A stretch of 64,000 nucleotides of DNA from VXNE01 sp963664635 (GTDB taxonomy: Bacteria > Pseudomonadota > Gammaproteobacteria > Pseudomonadales > Azotimanducaceae): assembly GCA_963664635.1 (NCBI GenBank), contig OY761542.1:4216001-4280000 (forward strand), written 5' to 3'. Below, piece after piece: positions 18,297-26,155 of this stretch (positions within the stretch are counted from its first letter, which is position 1; each line of letters opens with the position of its first letter). The notes beneath the pieces were generated by a model. It was given only the letters and a program-made list of their open reading frames with translations, ran no database searches and had not been told where the DNA came from. The position numbers and the translations under genes are program-made.

Positions 18297-18911
18297 ATGA
18301 ACGACGACCACCAGCACCAACACCCGCCCTCCCCGATGGCGCTCCGGGTGAAGGCCCTCGAGACCGTGCTCACGGAGCGCGGCATCGTGGATCCGCAGGC
18401 CGTCGACGCCGTGCTCGACCTCTACGAACACCAGGTGGGCCCGAGGAACGGCGCGCAGGTCGTCGCCCGGGCCTGGACCGATCCGGCCTACCGGGCGCGC
18501 CTGCGGGAGGACGCCACCGCGGCGATCGGCGAGATGGGGTTCCTCGGCATGCAGGGCGAGCACATGGTGGCCGTCGAGAACACGCCCACCGTGCACAACG
18601 TCGTCGTCTGTACGCTCTGCTCCTGCTACCCCTGGTCCGTGCTGGGGCTGCCGCCGGCCTGGTACAAGTCCCATGCCTACCGGAGCCGGGTGGTCATGGA
18701 GCCGCGGGCCGTGCTGCGGGAGTTCGGCGTGGATCTTCCCGAGGACGTGGAGGTGCGCGTCTGGGACAGCACGGCCGAGGTACGCTACCTCGTCGTTCCG
18801 CAGCGGCCCGCCGGGACGGACGGGCTCGACGAGCCGGCCCTTGCGAACCTCGTCACGCGCGACTCCATGGTGGGCACGGCCGTCCTGCCCGACGCGGGTT
18901 CCGCGGCATGA
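18297..18911 (+). CDS. nthA: Nitrile hydratase alpha subunit, cobalt type
   Basis: This is the metal-binding subunit of nitrile hydratase (nitrile to amide). The claw motif is VCTLCSCYPW, with Cys105, Cys108 and Cys110. The Thr in VCTLCSC marks the cobalt class (iron enzymes have Ser). YRSRVVMEPRAVL and EVRVWDSTAEVRYLV are standard alpha-subunit elements. The 204-residue length is normal. The N-terminus (MNDDHQHQHPP) has three alternating His residues that might help load metal, which is inference. ATG 18297 is preceded by only weak GGAAGA. It overlaps the beta subunit by four bases. No amidase gene is next to the cluster. Confidence 0.95.
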   Translation: MNDDHQHQHPPSPMALRVKALETVLTERGIVDPQAVDAVLDLYEHQVGPRNGAQVVARAWTDPAYRARLREDATAAIGEMGFLGMQGEHMVAVENTPTVHNVVVCTLCSCYPWSVLGLPPAWYKSHAYRSRVVMEPRAVLREFGVDLPEDVEVRVWDSTAEVRYLVVPQRPAGTDGLDEPALANLVTRDSMVGTAVLPDAGSAA

Positions 18912-19573
18912 ACGGCATCCACGACATGGGGGGCATGCACGGCTTCGGAGCCGTGGATCCTACCGACTCCGAGCCGTGGCACGATCACTGGGAAAGCAGG
19001 GTCTTCGCGCTGACGCTCGCCGCCTCGCGCCACCTGCGCTCGAACCTCGACCGCGGACGCTTCCAGCTCGAGACCCTGCCGCCGGACGCTTACCTGCGCG
19101 GCTACTTCGAACGCTGGTTCGCCAGGCTCATCGACCAGGCCGAGGACGCGGGTTTCATCGACGCGGCAAGCCGCGCGGCCATCGACCACGGCACCCCTGT
19201 CCCCGCCCGCACCAAGGACAGGGAACCGTTGCCCGCCGAGGCCCTGGTGCACGTCGCCGCGACCGGGCGACCTACCGCGCGCGATATCGGCACCGCACCC
19301 GTCTTCGCCGTCGGCGAGGCCGTGCGCGCCAGGAACCTGCACCCCGCGGGACACACCCGGCTGCCGGGCTACGTGCGCGGCAAGGCCGGCGAGGTGATCG
19401 GCTACCGGGGGGCGCACGTCTTCCCCGACTCGCACGCGGCGCTCGAGGGCGAGGATCCGCGGCACCTCTATGCCGTACGGTTCTCCGCCGCCGCGCTCTG
19501 GGGCAACGCGGCGCCGCCCGGAGACAGCGTCACCCTGGATCTCTTCGAGCCGTATCTCGAGGCCGCGGCGTGA
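18908..19573 (+). CDS. nthB: Nitrile hydratase beta subunit
   Basis: This is the structural partner of the alpha subunit in the alpha-beta nitrile hydratase. The N-terminus MNGIHDMGGMHGFGAV is diagnostic. The C-terminal SH3-like barrel is visible from about residue 125 (FAVGEAVRARNLHPAGHTRL, YVRGKAGEVIGYRGAHVFPD, HLYAVRFSAAALWG), and the length of 221 residues is usual. ATGA overlap with nthA and GTGA overlap with the accessory gene place all three in one transcript. Confidence 0.95.
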   Translation: MNGIHDMGGMHGFGAVDPTDSEPWHDHWESRVFALTLAASRHLRSNLDRGRFQLETLPPDAYLRGYFERWFARLIDQAEDAGFIDAASRAAIDHGTPVPARTKDREPLPAEALVHVAATGRPTARDIGTAPVFAVGEAVRARNLHPAGHTRLPGYVRGKAGEVIGYRGAHVFPDSHAALEGEDPRHLYAVRFSAAALWGNAAPPGDSVTLDLFEPYLEAAA

Positions 19574-19929
19574 GCGCCGAGGCTGCCCGGTCCGGTCCGT
19601 TCGCCGCGGCGCTCGCGGCGGAAGGCCGGGCCTTCGACGAGCCCTGGCAGGCCGAAGCCTTCGCCCTGGCCGTGGAGCTGCACGCGGCGGGCGTGTTTTC
19701 GTGGCCCGAGTGGTCGCAGGCGCTCGCAGTGGAGATCGCGACCCTCGCCGCGCGCGGCAAGGAGGACTACTTCCTGTGCTGGCTGAACGCCGTCGAGAGC
19801 CTGCTGGTCGCCAAGGGCGTCGCTTCGCGAGACGAGCTGGCGGGCCTTGCCGCGGCCTGGGGCGAATCCTGGCGGGCGACGCCGCACGGGCGGCCCGTGC
19901 CCGCGCCGGTAGCGCCACGCCGCCCGTGA
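19570..19929 (+). CDS. Nitrile hydratase accessory protein (P14K/NhhG-like)
   Basis: This small protein resembles the N-terminal part of the beta subunit (FDEPWQAEAFALAVELHAAG, FSWPEWSQAL, DYFLCWLNAVESLLVAKG). In cobalt nitrile hydratases such proteins carry the alpha subunit and promote cobalt insertion and cysteine oxidation by subunit swapping. GTG 19570 overlaps the nthB stop and gives 119 residues. Its presence supports the cobalt assignment of NthA. Confidence 0.9.
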   Translation: MSAEAARSGPFAAALAAEGRAFDEPWQAEAFALAVELHAAGVFSWPEWSQALAVEIATLAARGKEDYFLCWLNAVESLLVAKGVASRDELAGLAAAWGESWRATPHGRPVPAPVAPRRP

Positions 19930-20001
19930 GGCGCTGTTAGGATGCATGCAGCCGCCAGCCGGCGCGGCTCGGCAAGCGGGCTCCCCGGATAAGGAGGACA
20001 C

Positions 20002-20868
20002 GTGAGATTCGGATTGCGCTACTGCAACATCGGGCCCTTCGTCGACCCGGCCAACGCGGTCGAACTGGTACAGGCCGCCGAGGAAGCCGGCTTCGAATCC
20101 GCCTGGACGGTGGAGCACACGGTGGTGCCCGCCGGCTACGAGTCGCAGTATCCGTACTCGCCGAACGGCCGCATGGGGCCGCGCGACGACCTCCCCATCC
20201 CGGACCCGCTCATCTGGATGTCCTACATGGCCGCGGTGACCTCCCGCATCCGGCTGGCGACCGGCATCCTGATCCTGCCGCAGCACAACCCGGTCATCAC
20301 CGCGAAGCAGGTGGCGAGCCTCGACAGCATGTCCGGCGGACGCGTCGTGCTCGGCATCGGGGTCGGCTGGCTGAAGGAGGAGTTCGACACCATCGAAGCG
20401 CCTTTTGACGAGCGCGCCGAGCGCACGGACGAATACGTCGCCGTCATGCGCGCCCTGTGGAGCATGGAGACGCCGACCTTTCACGGCAGGTTCTTCGACT
20501 TCGAGAACGCCTACTGCAAGCCGCAGCCGCCCGGCGGCCGCGTACCGATCGTCGTCGGGGGCCATTCGAAGGCCGCCGCGCGGCGCGCCGGGCGCCTGGG
20601 GGACGGGTTCTTCCCGGCGCGCGGGATGCCCGAAGACCTTATCGCCCTGGCCCGCCGGACCGCGAGCGAGCACGGCCGCGATCCCGCGGAGCTCGAGATC
20701 ACGATCTCCGTGCCGTCGGACCTCGACGCGCTCGACCACCTCGCCAACCTCGGCGTGTCTCGGGTCCTGGTGCCCGTCACGCCGTTTCCGGGCATGGCCG
20801 CGACGGTGGGCACGCCGGAAGAGGCGCTGGCCTGGAAGTCGCGCATCGAGCGCTACGCCGATGCCTGA
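20002..20868 (+). CDS. Luciferase-like (LLM) class oxidoreductase, probably F420- or flavin-dependent
   Basis: The 288-residue TIM-barrel flavin/F420 oxidoreductase has the family N-terminus MRFGLRYCNIGPFVD, the LATGILILPQHNP strand and SGGRVVLGIGVGWLKEEFD. It is of the size seen in the F420-dependent LLM subfamily; cofactor preference cannot be settled from sequence alone. GTG 20002 has a strong Shine-Dalgarno (AAGGAGG) about seven bases before it. It begins a run of three overlapping genes with the hydratase and dehydrogenase that follow, 72 bp after the nitrile hydratase accessory gene. It could supply an oxidised intermediate to them. Confidence 0.86.
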   Translation: MRFGLRYCNIGPFVDPANAVELVQAAEEAGFESAWTVEHTVVPAGYESQYPYSPNGRMGPRDDLPIPDPLIWMSYMAAVTSRIRLATGILILPQHNPVITAKQVASLDSMSGGRVVLGIGVGWLKEEFDTIEAPFDERAERTDEYVAVMRALWSMETPTFHGRFFDFENAYCKPQPPGGRVPIVVGGHSKAAARRAGRLGDGFFPARGMPEDLIALARRTASEHGRDPAELEITISVPSDLDALDHLANLGVSRVLVPVTPFPGMAATVGTPEEALAWKSRIERYADA

Positions 20869-21553
20869 GGCGCTCGACCATGGGCTGCGCCGACAGCTCG
20901 AGACCCTCGAGGCGAAGGTCGCCGGCGGCGAGGCCCTCGCGGGGTGGAAGGTGGGGCTCACCTCCGGACGCTCCCGCGACGCGATGGGCGCCGGGTTCCG
21001 ACCGTTCGGCTACATCCTCGAGAGCCGCGTGTTCGAGAGCGGCGCCGCGCTCCCGCTGGCGGAATTCGCCGCCATCGGCGTGGAGAACGAGGTGTGTTTC
21101 ACCATCGGCGACACGATCCGCTCCGACGGCAGCGCGGTCGGCCGGGACACCGTGGCCGGCTCGGTAGCGGGCGCGGCCCCCGGTTTCGAGATCAACGAAC
21201 CGCGCCTGCCGGCGGACGCGTCCCCGGCGGACCGCCTGGCCGACAACCTGTCCCAGTGGGGCATCGTGGCGGGGGCGCCGCGCCCGGTCGCGGACATCGA
21301 TTTCGATGCTCTCGAAGTCACGCTGTCCTGTGACGGCGAGGCGGTGGAGACCGTCGCCGCCGCCGGCCACATCGACGATCACTTCGCCTCCCTCGCGGCC
21401 CTCGCCACGCAGCTCGGCCGCTTCGGACTGGCGCTGGAGCCGGGCCAGCGGGTCATTACCGGGGCTTTCGGACGGCGTCCGGTGTCGGCCCCTTCGCGCT
21501 GGCGCGGCGACTTCGGCGCCGCCCTTGGAACCGTCGAGGTGACGTTCACATGA
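20861..21553 (+). CDS. 2-keto-4-pentenoate hydratase / fumarylacetoacetase-family protein
   Basis: The product is related to MhpD-type 2-hydroxypenta-2,4-dienoate hydratases and 4-oxalocrotonate decarboxylases. LAGWKVGLTSGRSRDAMG, FGYILESRVFESGA, the metal-binding IGVENEVCFTIGD and APGFEINEPR are characteristic. ATG 20861 overlaps the preceding stop by eight bases and gives 230 residues, slightly short of the usual 260. Such enzymes act late in meta-cleavage type degradation. Here the neighbours are not ring-cleavage genes, so the true substrate is open. Confidence 0.82.
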   Translation: MPEALDHGLRRQLETLEAKVAGGEALAGWKVGLTSGRSRDAMGAGFRPFGYILESRVFESGAALPLAEFAAIGVENEVCFTIGDTIRSDGSAVGRDTVAGSVAGAAPGFEINEPRLPADASPADRLADNLSQWGIVAGAPRPVADIDFDALEVTLSCDGEAVETVAAAGHIDDHFASLAALATQLGRFGLALEPGQRVITGAFGRRPVSAPSRWRGDFGAALGTVEVTFT

Positions 21554-22512
21554 AAGTTCTCATCATCCCCGGGCTCACGCTGCGCGAAGTCACGGAAGCC
21601 GACCTGGCCCGCATCCGCTCGGCCGCCGGGGACGCGGACATCGTCGTCGCGGAGTTCCGGGACGCGATCCATCACATGGCCGACGCCGACGTGGTGCTGG
21701 GCTTCGTCACCCGCGAGATGTTCCTCGCCGCCGGCCGCCTGCGCTGGGTGCAGTCCATCTCCTCCGGCGTCGACTCGTTCATGTACGACGAGTTCCGCGA
21801 CAGCGACGTCGTCCTCACCAGCGAGAAGGGCCTGGTCGGTGAACACCTGGCCGACCACGCGTTCGGACTGCTCCTCATGCTGACACGCCAGCTCGCCACC
21901 GCCCTGAAGCACGGGCCGGACGCCTGGAACCACCGCCCCGAGATGCGGCGCCGGGAGATCGAGCTCACGGGCACGACGATGGGCATATTCGGCTTCGGCG
22001 GCACCGGGCGCGCGATGGCCCGGCGCGCGGCCGCGTTCGGCATGACGGTCAACGCTCTGGATCGCGAGCCCGTGCCGGCGTCTCCCGAGGTGGCGACCGT
22101 GTGGGGACCGGAGCGGTTCGACGACCTGCTTGCGGCCTCGGACGTCATCGCGGTCTGTTGCCCGCTGACCGACGAGACCCGCGACCGTTTCGACGCCGCG
22201 GCGTTCGCGCGCATGCGCTCGACGGCCTACCTCGTCAACGTGACGCGGGGCGAGGTGATGGTCGAAGAGGACCTGGCCGACGCGCTGGAGTCCGGCGAGA
22301 TCGCGGGCGCCGCCCTCGACGTGGCGCCGCGGGAGCCCCTGCCTGTCGACAGCCGCCTCTGGGGCTTGCCGAACGTGGTGATGACGCCCCACACGGCGGG
22401 TGCCAGCCAGTTCCGCGCCGGCCGCAATCTCGACCGCTTCGTCGACAACCTGGCGCGGTTCCGGGCGGGGGAGCCGCTCGAGGGCGTGATCGACAAGAGG
22501 CTCGGGTACTGA
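21550..22512 (+). CDS. D-2-hydroxyacid dehydrogenase (NAD(P)-dependent)
   Basis: This enzyme interconverts a 2-oxoacid and D-2-hydroxyacid. The Rossmann motif reads GIFGFGGTGRAMARRAAAFG. The active-site trio is present: Arg in VNVTRGEVM, Glu in DVAPREPLP and His in MTPHTAGAS. The 320-residue length is usual. ATG 21550 overlaps the hydratase stop (ATGA). It could reduce the 2-oxoacid made by the upstream hydratase, which is inference from gene order. The following 118 bp contain no gene; the convergent TOPRIM gene ends at 22631. Confidence 0.9.
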   Translation: MKVLIIPGLTLREVTEADLARIRSAAGDADIVVAEFRDAIHHMADADVVLGFVTREMFLAAGRLRWVQSISSGVDSFMYDEFRDSDVVLTSEKGLVGEHLADHAFGLLLMLTRQLATALKHGPDAWNHRPEMRRREIELTGTTMGIFGFGGTGRAMARRAAAFGMTVNALDREPVPASPEVATVWGPERFDDLLAASDVIAVCCPLTDETRDRFDAAAFARMRSTAYLVNVTRGEVMVEEDLADALESGEIAGAALDVAPREPLPVDSRLWGLPNVVMTPHTAGASQFRAGRNLDRFVDNLARFRAGEPLEGVIDKRLGY

Positions 22513-22630
22513 CGGGCCATGGGCGTTCCTTTGATGCCACAACGCCTGTCGCATGGAGGCGAATGGCGGCGAACGACGGCGAGTGACATCCGCAGCCAAG
22601 TGATCAACGGCGCTCCCTCCTTCGGTCGGA

Positions 22631-23332
22631 TCAGCCGCCCACAGCCACCGGGATGTCAGCGGCGAATCGACCCGCCTCCTCCAACCGAGCCGCGACCGTT
22701 GGCCATCCGGCCGCAATGAGAGGCAGTCCTTGCCGATAGTCCTCCTGAGACTTGCGCAACCTCCGGTCCAACGGCATCTGCCCGAGTTGATCTTCCGGAT
22801 TGCTCCTGCACTCCCAGTCCGACCTCCCAACCAGCGGGTTATCCTCCCAGACGGCCGCCACGACCCACGCTTCCATGTTCATTGACGGAATGCACAAAAC
22901 CAGCTTGCGACAAGCCGCAGGTCCCCCAAGCCAATCCATGACCACTTCACGCAAAGCGTCGGTGGTGTCCCGGGGCGGCGGACAGGGGCTGGCGCAAGGC
23001 AAGTTGTCGTTCGTGGGGTTCACTATCCCCGCACTCTGATAGTCCTTCCGTGCCACATCCGCGTCGACGTGAACAACGAGGATATCGTTGTGATCAAGCA
23101 CTCGCGACCCGGCAACGCTGCCCAGCCCTTCCATCGCAGCTTGCCGGCACCAGTGGTACACACCGCCCCAGCCTCCAGCCAGGCCTTCGGGGGCGAATGC
23201 GGCGGACAGGTCAGGACGCAACACGTTGAGCACGACGTCGCGTTCCGGATACATCGCATTGAGGATCGCTTCCAGCACGATGCGGTCGGTCGGGCCCTCC
23301 ACCGCGACTGCTACCCGGAGGGTTTCAGACAT
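22631..23332 (-). CDS. TOPRIM-like protein paired with AAA ATPase (candidate defence nuclease)
   Basis: A 233-residue protein whose N-terminus VAVAVEGPTDRIVLEAIL has the TOPRIM acidic residue, followed by LVVHVDADVA with the DxD pair. This is the nuclease-type TOPRIM fold seen in OLD-family partners and DUF4276-like proteins. The remaining motifs (CIPSMNMEAWVVAAVW) resemble that group, where the ExW helps form the site. It starts 8 bp inside the end of the ATPase gene, so the two are co-translated. ATPase plus TOPRIM pairs act in phage defence in systems such as PARIS and Gabija. Which family this belongs to is undecided. Base composition is visibly less G+C rich than in the flanking metabolic genes, suggesting transfer. 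Confidence 0.72.
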   Translation of the reverse strand: MSETLRVAVAVEGPTDRIVLEAILNAMYPERDVVLNVLRPDLSAAFAPEGLAGGWGGVYHWCRQAAMEGLGSVAGSRVLDHNDILVVHVDADVARKDYQSAGIVNPTNDNLPCASPCPPPRDTTDALREVVMDWLGGPAACRKLVLCIPSMNMEAWVVAAVWEDNPLVGRSDWECRSNPEDQLGQMPLDRRLRKSQEDYRQGLPLIAAGWPTVAARLEEAGRFAADIPVAVGG

Positions 23333-24560
23333 CCGGCACCCCGCCGAGGTGGCCCATCACCCAGAGCCGGGACAAGGTCCAGCCATCCGCCGCCCTTGCC
23401 AGCAACTCATCGTCTACCTCGATTCTGCGTATAGTGGTTCTTCCAGTGGTCGTTCTTGAGACCGTGAACAACCGAATTCGGTCATCCTGGAGTGGCAGCC
23501 CATCAAGGATCAGTGGATTATGGGTGGTTAGCAGGATCTGTCGAGCCACTTGCGCTTCGTTGGCGCTGACATACCACTGGCAGAGGCGGCCCACGAGCGC
23601 CTTGGCCAGCCTGGGATTCAATCCTTGGTCCGCATTGTCCACGCTGCAAAGCGTTGGGCTGTCCGGGTGCGCGGCGAGCACTCCAAGAAACAGCACATGG
23701 AGTGCACCTTCGGAGACGTCCTGCCCCGACAGGACATTACGTCCGTCCCTCATGTATCGATCACGAAAGCGAACGGTGTAGGCAGATGACGCTCCAGCCG
23801 GCGAGTCCGTCCTGCGGTTCAAGCGAGAATAGCTGTATGCGGAGGCCCAATCTATGAGTCCGCGGATGTCTCGAGAGATACAATTCGCCAAGCTGTTACG
23901 ATCTCGAGACATCCTCTTGAAATCAGCCAACGCAATCGCGAGGTTACCTCCCGCCAAGCCAAGAGGGATCTTCTCCCGACGCTCGGCTTCGACTCCACGA
24001 AGTACAGCGGTAGCCGGCGAATAGATAACGTAGCCTTGCAGGGTCTCGAGCAAGCTCAAACCTGGCCCGCCTTCGACCTCCGCGGACTTGAGCGCGGCCA
24101 GTCCCCGTTTTGGGTTGTAACCTCTTTGTCTAACGGAACGTCCGAGGAGTTTATCTGCTCCGTCCATCCACAGTTCAGTCTTGTACCGCCATGCAGGTTC
24201 GGGGCTCTTGAGAGGATTGTGCAAGGTCACCTCGTACCTTGCCTCGGCACTTTCCGCAGAAAAGTACAAGTGCGGCAGAGCTCGCCTGCCCCGTCTAGGC
24301 GGGAACGCCGTCTTGTATAAGCTCGGCGTTCCAGGGCGCACACCCCGAGCAAGCAAGGCATCGGTGTCAACCATCCCATTCGCAGCAGCAGAGAGAACTC
24401 CCAGTCCCTCGAGGAGGTTGCTCTTGCCACTCCCATTGGCCCCGATGAACACGTTCACCAAGCCGAGTTCGACGGCAACGTCCTCAACGGACTTGAACGC
24501 CTTCATCGTCAACTTGCGGAGCACTCTGCCTCCAGCCCTCTGTAGGGCGCGCACATACAC
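23325..24560 (-). CDS. AAA15/OLD-like ABC-type ATPase paired with TOPRIM protein
   Basis: A 411-residue ABC-type ATPase with Walker A GANGSGKSN (about residues 40-48), a signature-like QDVSEGALHVLFLGVL, Walker B LCSVDNADQGLNP and H-loop LLTTHNPL. The Walker B acidic pair is unusual: the expected DEPE-type sequence reads DNAD, so the catalytic Glu appears replaced by Asn. That could mean slow hydrolysis, as in a sensor. The GTG at 24560 opens the frame; GTG 24524 (VLRKLTMKAFKSV) is an alternative close to the family N-terminus. Coupled to the downstream TOPRIM gene. A role in sensing phage or DNA ends is inferred from the pairing. Confidence 0.8.
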   Translation of the reverse strand: MYVRALQRAGGRVLRKLTMKAFKSVEDVAVELGLVNVFIGANGSGKSNLLEGLGVLSAAANGMVDTDALLARGVRPGTPSLYKTAFPPRRGRRALPHLYFSAESAEARYEVTLHNPLKSPEPAWRYKTELWMDGADKLLGRSVRQRGYNPKRGLAALKSAEVEGGPGLSLLETLQGYVIYSPATAVLRGVEAERREKIPLGLAGGNLAIALADFKRMSRDRNSLANCISRDIRGLIDWASAYSYSRLNRRTDSPAGASSAYTVRFRDRYMRDGRNVLSGQDVSEGALHVLFLGVLAAHPDSPTLCSVDNADQGLNPRLAKALVGRLCQWYVSANEAQVARQILLTTHNPLILDGLPLQDDRIRLFTVSRTTTGRTTIRRIEVDDELLARAADGWTLSRLWVMGHLGGVPDV

Positions 24561-24625
24561 GGGGATATGTTACTGCATCGCCGCAAGCAGCCCGAGCGCG
24601 AGCGTTCTGGCTCCGGTTCGCTCGG

Positions 24626-26155
24626 CTACGGAGCCGCCTTCCCAAGCAGCGAGACCCGAACCGAGGCGCCGCGGTCCGAAGACACCAGTTCGATGGTGCC
24701 GCCGGCGTTGCGCACAAGGGCACGGCTGATGGCGAGCCCGAGTCCCGTGCCGCCCCGGTCGCGCCGCGTGGTGAAGAACGGCTCGAACACGTGGACGCGG
24801 TTGCCTTCGGATACGCCCTCCCCGTCGTCGTCCACCCGCAGTTCCACGTTTCCGCCGTCGCAGCCGGCGCATACGCTCACGCGGGTCGCCCCATGCGCGA
24901 GGGCATTGTCGACCAGGTGCGTCAGTACGGCCTCCGCCGACGAGCGCCCGATGCGGCACGGCGCCGTCCCGGGCCCGACGTCGACGGCGCCGTTGGCGAG
25001 CCCGCGCGCGACCTCGAGCACGTCGGTGACCTCGTCGCCGGCGTCGGACATGTCGGCGCGCGCCAGTTCGAGAAGCCGCTGCGTCAACCTGTCGAGACGT
25101 TCGACATCCGACGCCACGTTGCCCAGAAAGTGCGTCCGTTCCGCCTCGCTCATGTCGTCGAAATGATCCCGCAGGACCTCCACCGCGCCCTGGATCGCCG
25201 TGATGGGCGTCTTGAACTCGTGGTTGACGTGGCGCGCTAGGTCGCGCACGTAGCCCGCGCGCCACTGCAGGTTCGACGCCATGGCCGCCACGGTGTCGGC
25301 CAGTTCCGCGACCTCGCGCACGCGATAGTGGCGCCGCCGCTCGAAGGTGTCCGTCTCGCCCGCCGACAGGCGCTCCGCGTCCTGCGCCAGCCGCCGGATC
25401 GGCAGCACGAGGGTGCGCGCGGTGAAAGAAGCGATACCGAACACCACGGCCAGCACCAGGACCGTCGCCTGCAGCAGCAGGAACCACTTGTTGGAAAGTG
25501 CGTCGAGAATGGTCGGCGGAGTGTCCCACAGCGTCACCGCGCCGATGATCCGGTCCTCGAGGATGATCGGCTCGGCTACCACCACCAGGATGCCCGCACT
25601 CCGGCTGATGGCCGCCACTGGCGCGGTGTCCCTCCCGGGCGTTCGGCGCAATCTGCTGACGCCGGCGCCCCGCAACGCGGCCGCCACCTCTTCGCGGTGC
25701 GCGAGGGACAGCCCGCCGTCCCCACCGGTGGTGGCCGTCACCCGGCCGGCGGGGTCGACGACGCGTATCTCGGCACCGGTGCTCGATGCCGCGTCCGTGA
25801 GCATGGGCTCCACCTCGGTGCCCACGCGCTGGGCGGCGGCATCGAACTCCGGGGTCGGCAACGCCTCCGGCAGCGGCGGGTAGACGCGTGACTCGGCCAG
25901 GTCGAGGGTGCCGCGGGCTACGCTGCGTTCCGCTTCCCGCAGCCGGCTACGCGCCTCGGCCCCGTCGGCATACGACTCCCCGGACGCGGCTCGCCAAGCT
26001 GCTGCCACGAACGCCGCCTGCCCCTGGAGGTCGGATTCGGTCTGCCGCAGCAGGGCGCTCTCGTAGAGGCGTAGCACCTGCACCGCCGCCACCGGCAGCA
26101 CCAGGACGAACAGGCTGACGACCAGGAGGACGGTGCGAAGCCTGAGGCGGAACAT
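24626..26155 (-). CDS. Membrane sensor histidine kinase
   Basis: A 509-residue inner-membrane kinase. TM1 is about residues 8-28 and TM2 about 222-245, with a periplasmic sensor domain of roughly 190 residues between them. A HAMP linker follows, then the H-box ARHVNHEFKTPI with phosphorylated His312, and the ATPase boxes HLVDNALAHG (N), DDDGEGVSE (G1), FEPFFTTR (F) and GGTGLGLAIS (G2). The start ATG 26155 overlaps the response regulator stop (TAATG), so the pair is coupled. The signal is unknown. The long sensor region with the YESALLRQTESDLQGQAAFV helix resembles kinases that sense envelope stress or surface signals, but I would not name one. Confidence 0.92.
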   Translation of the reverse strand: MFRLRLRTVLLVVSLFVLVLPVAAVQVLRLYESALLRQTESDLQGQAAFVAAAWRAASGESYADGAEARSRLREAERSVARGTLDLAESRVYPPLPEALPTPEFDAAAQRVGTEVEPMLTDAASSTGAEIRVVDPAGRVTATTGGDGGLSLAHREEVAAALRGAGVSRLRRTPGRDTAPVAAISRSAGILVVVAEPIILEDRIIGAVTLWDTPPTILDALSNKWFLLLQATVLVLAVVFGIASFTARTLVLPIRRLAQDAERLSAGETDTFERRRHYRVREVAELADTVAAMASNLQWRAGYVRDLARHVNHEFKTPITAIQGAVEVLRDHFDDMSEAERTHFLGNVASDVERLDRLTQRLLELARADMSDAGDEVTDVLEVARGLANGAVDVGPGTAPCRIGRSSAEAVLTHLVDNALAHGATRVSVCAGCDGGNVELRVDDDGEGVSEGNRVHVFEPFFTTRRDRGGTGLGLAISRALVRNAGGTIELVSSDRGASVRVSLLGKAAP

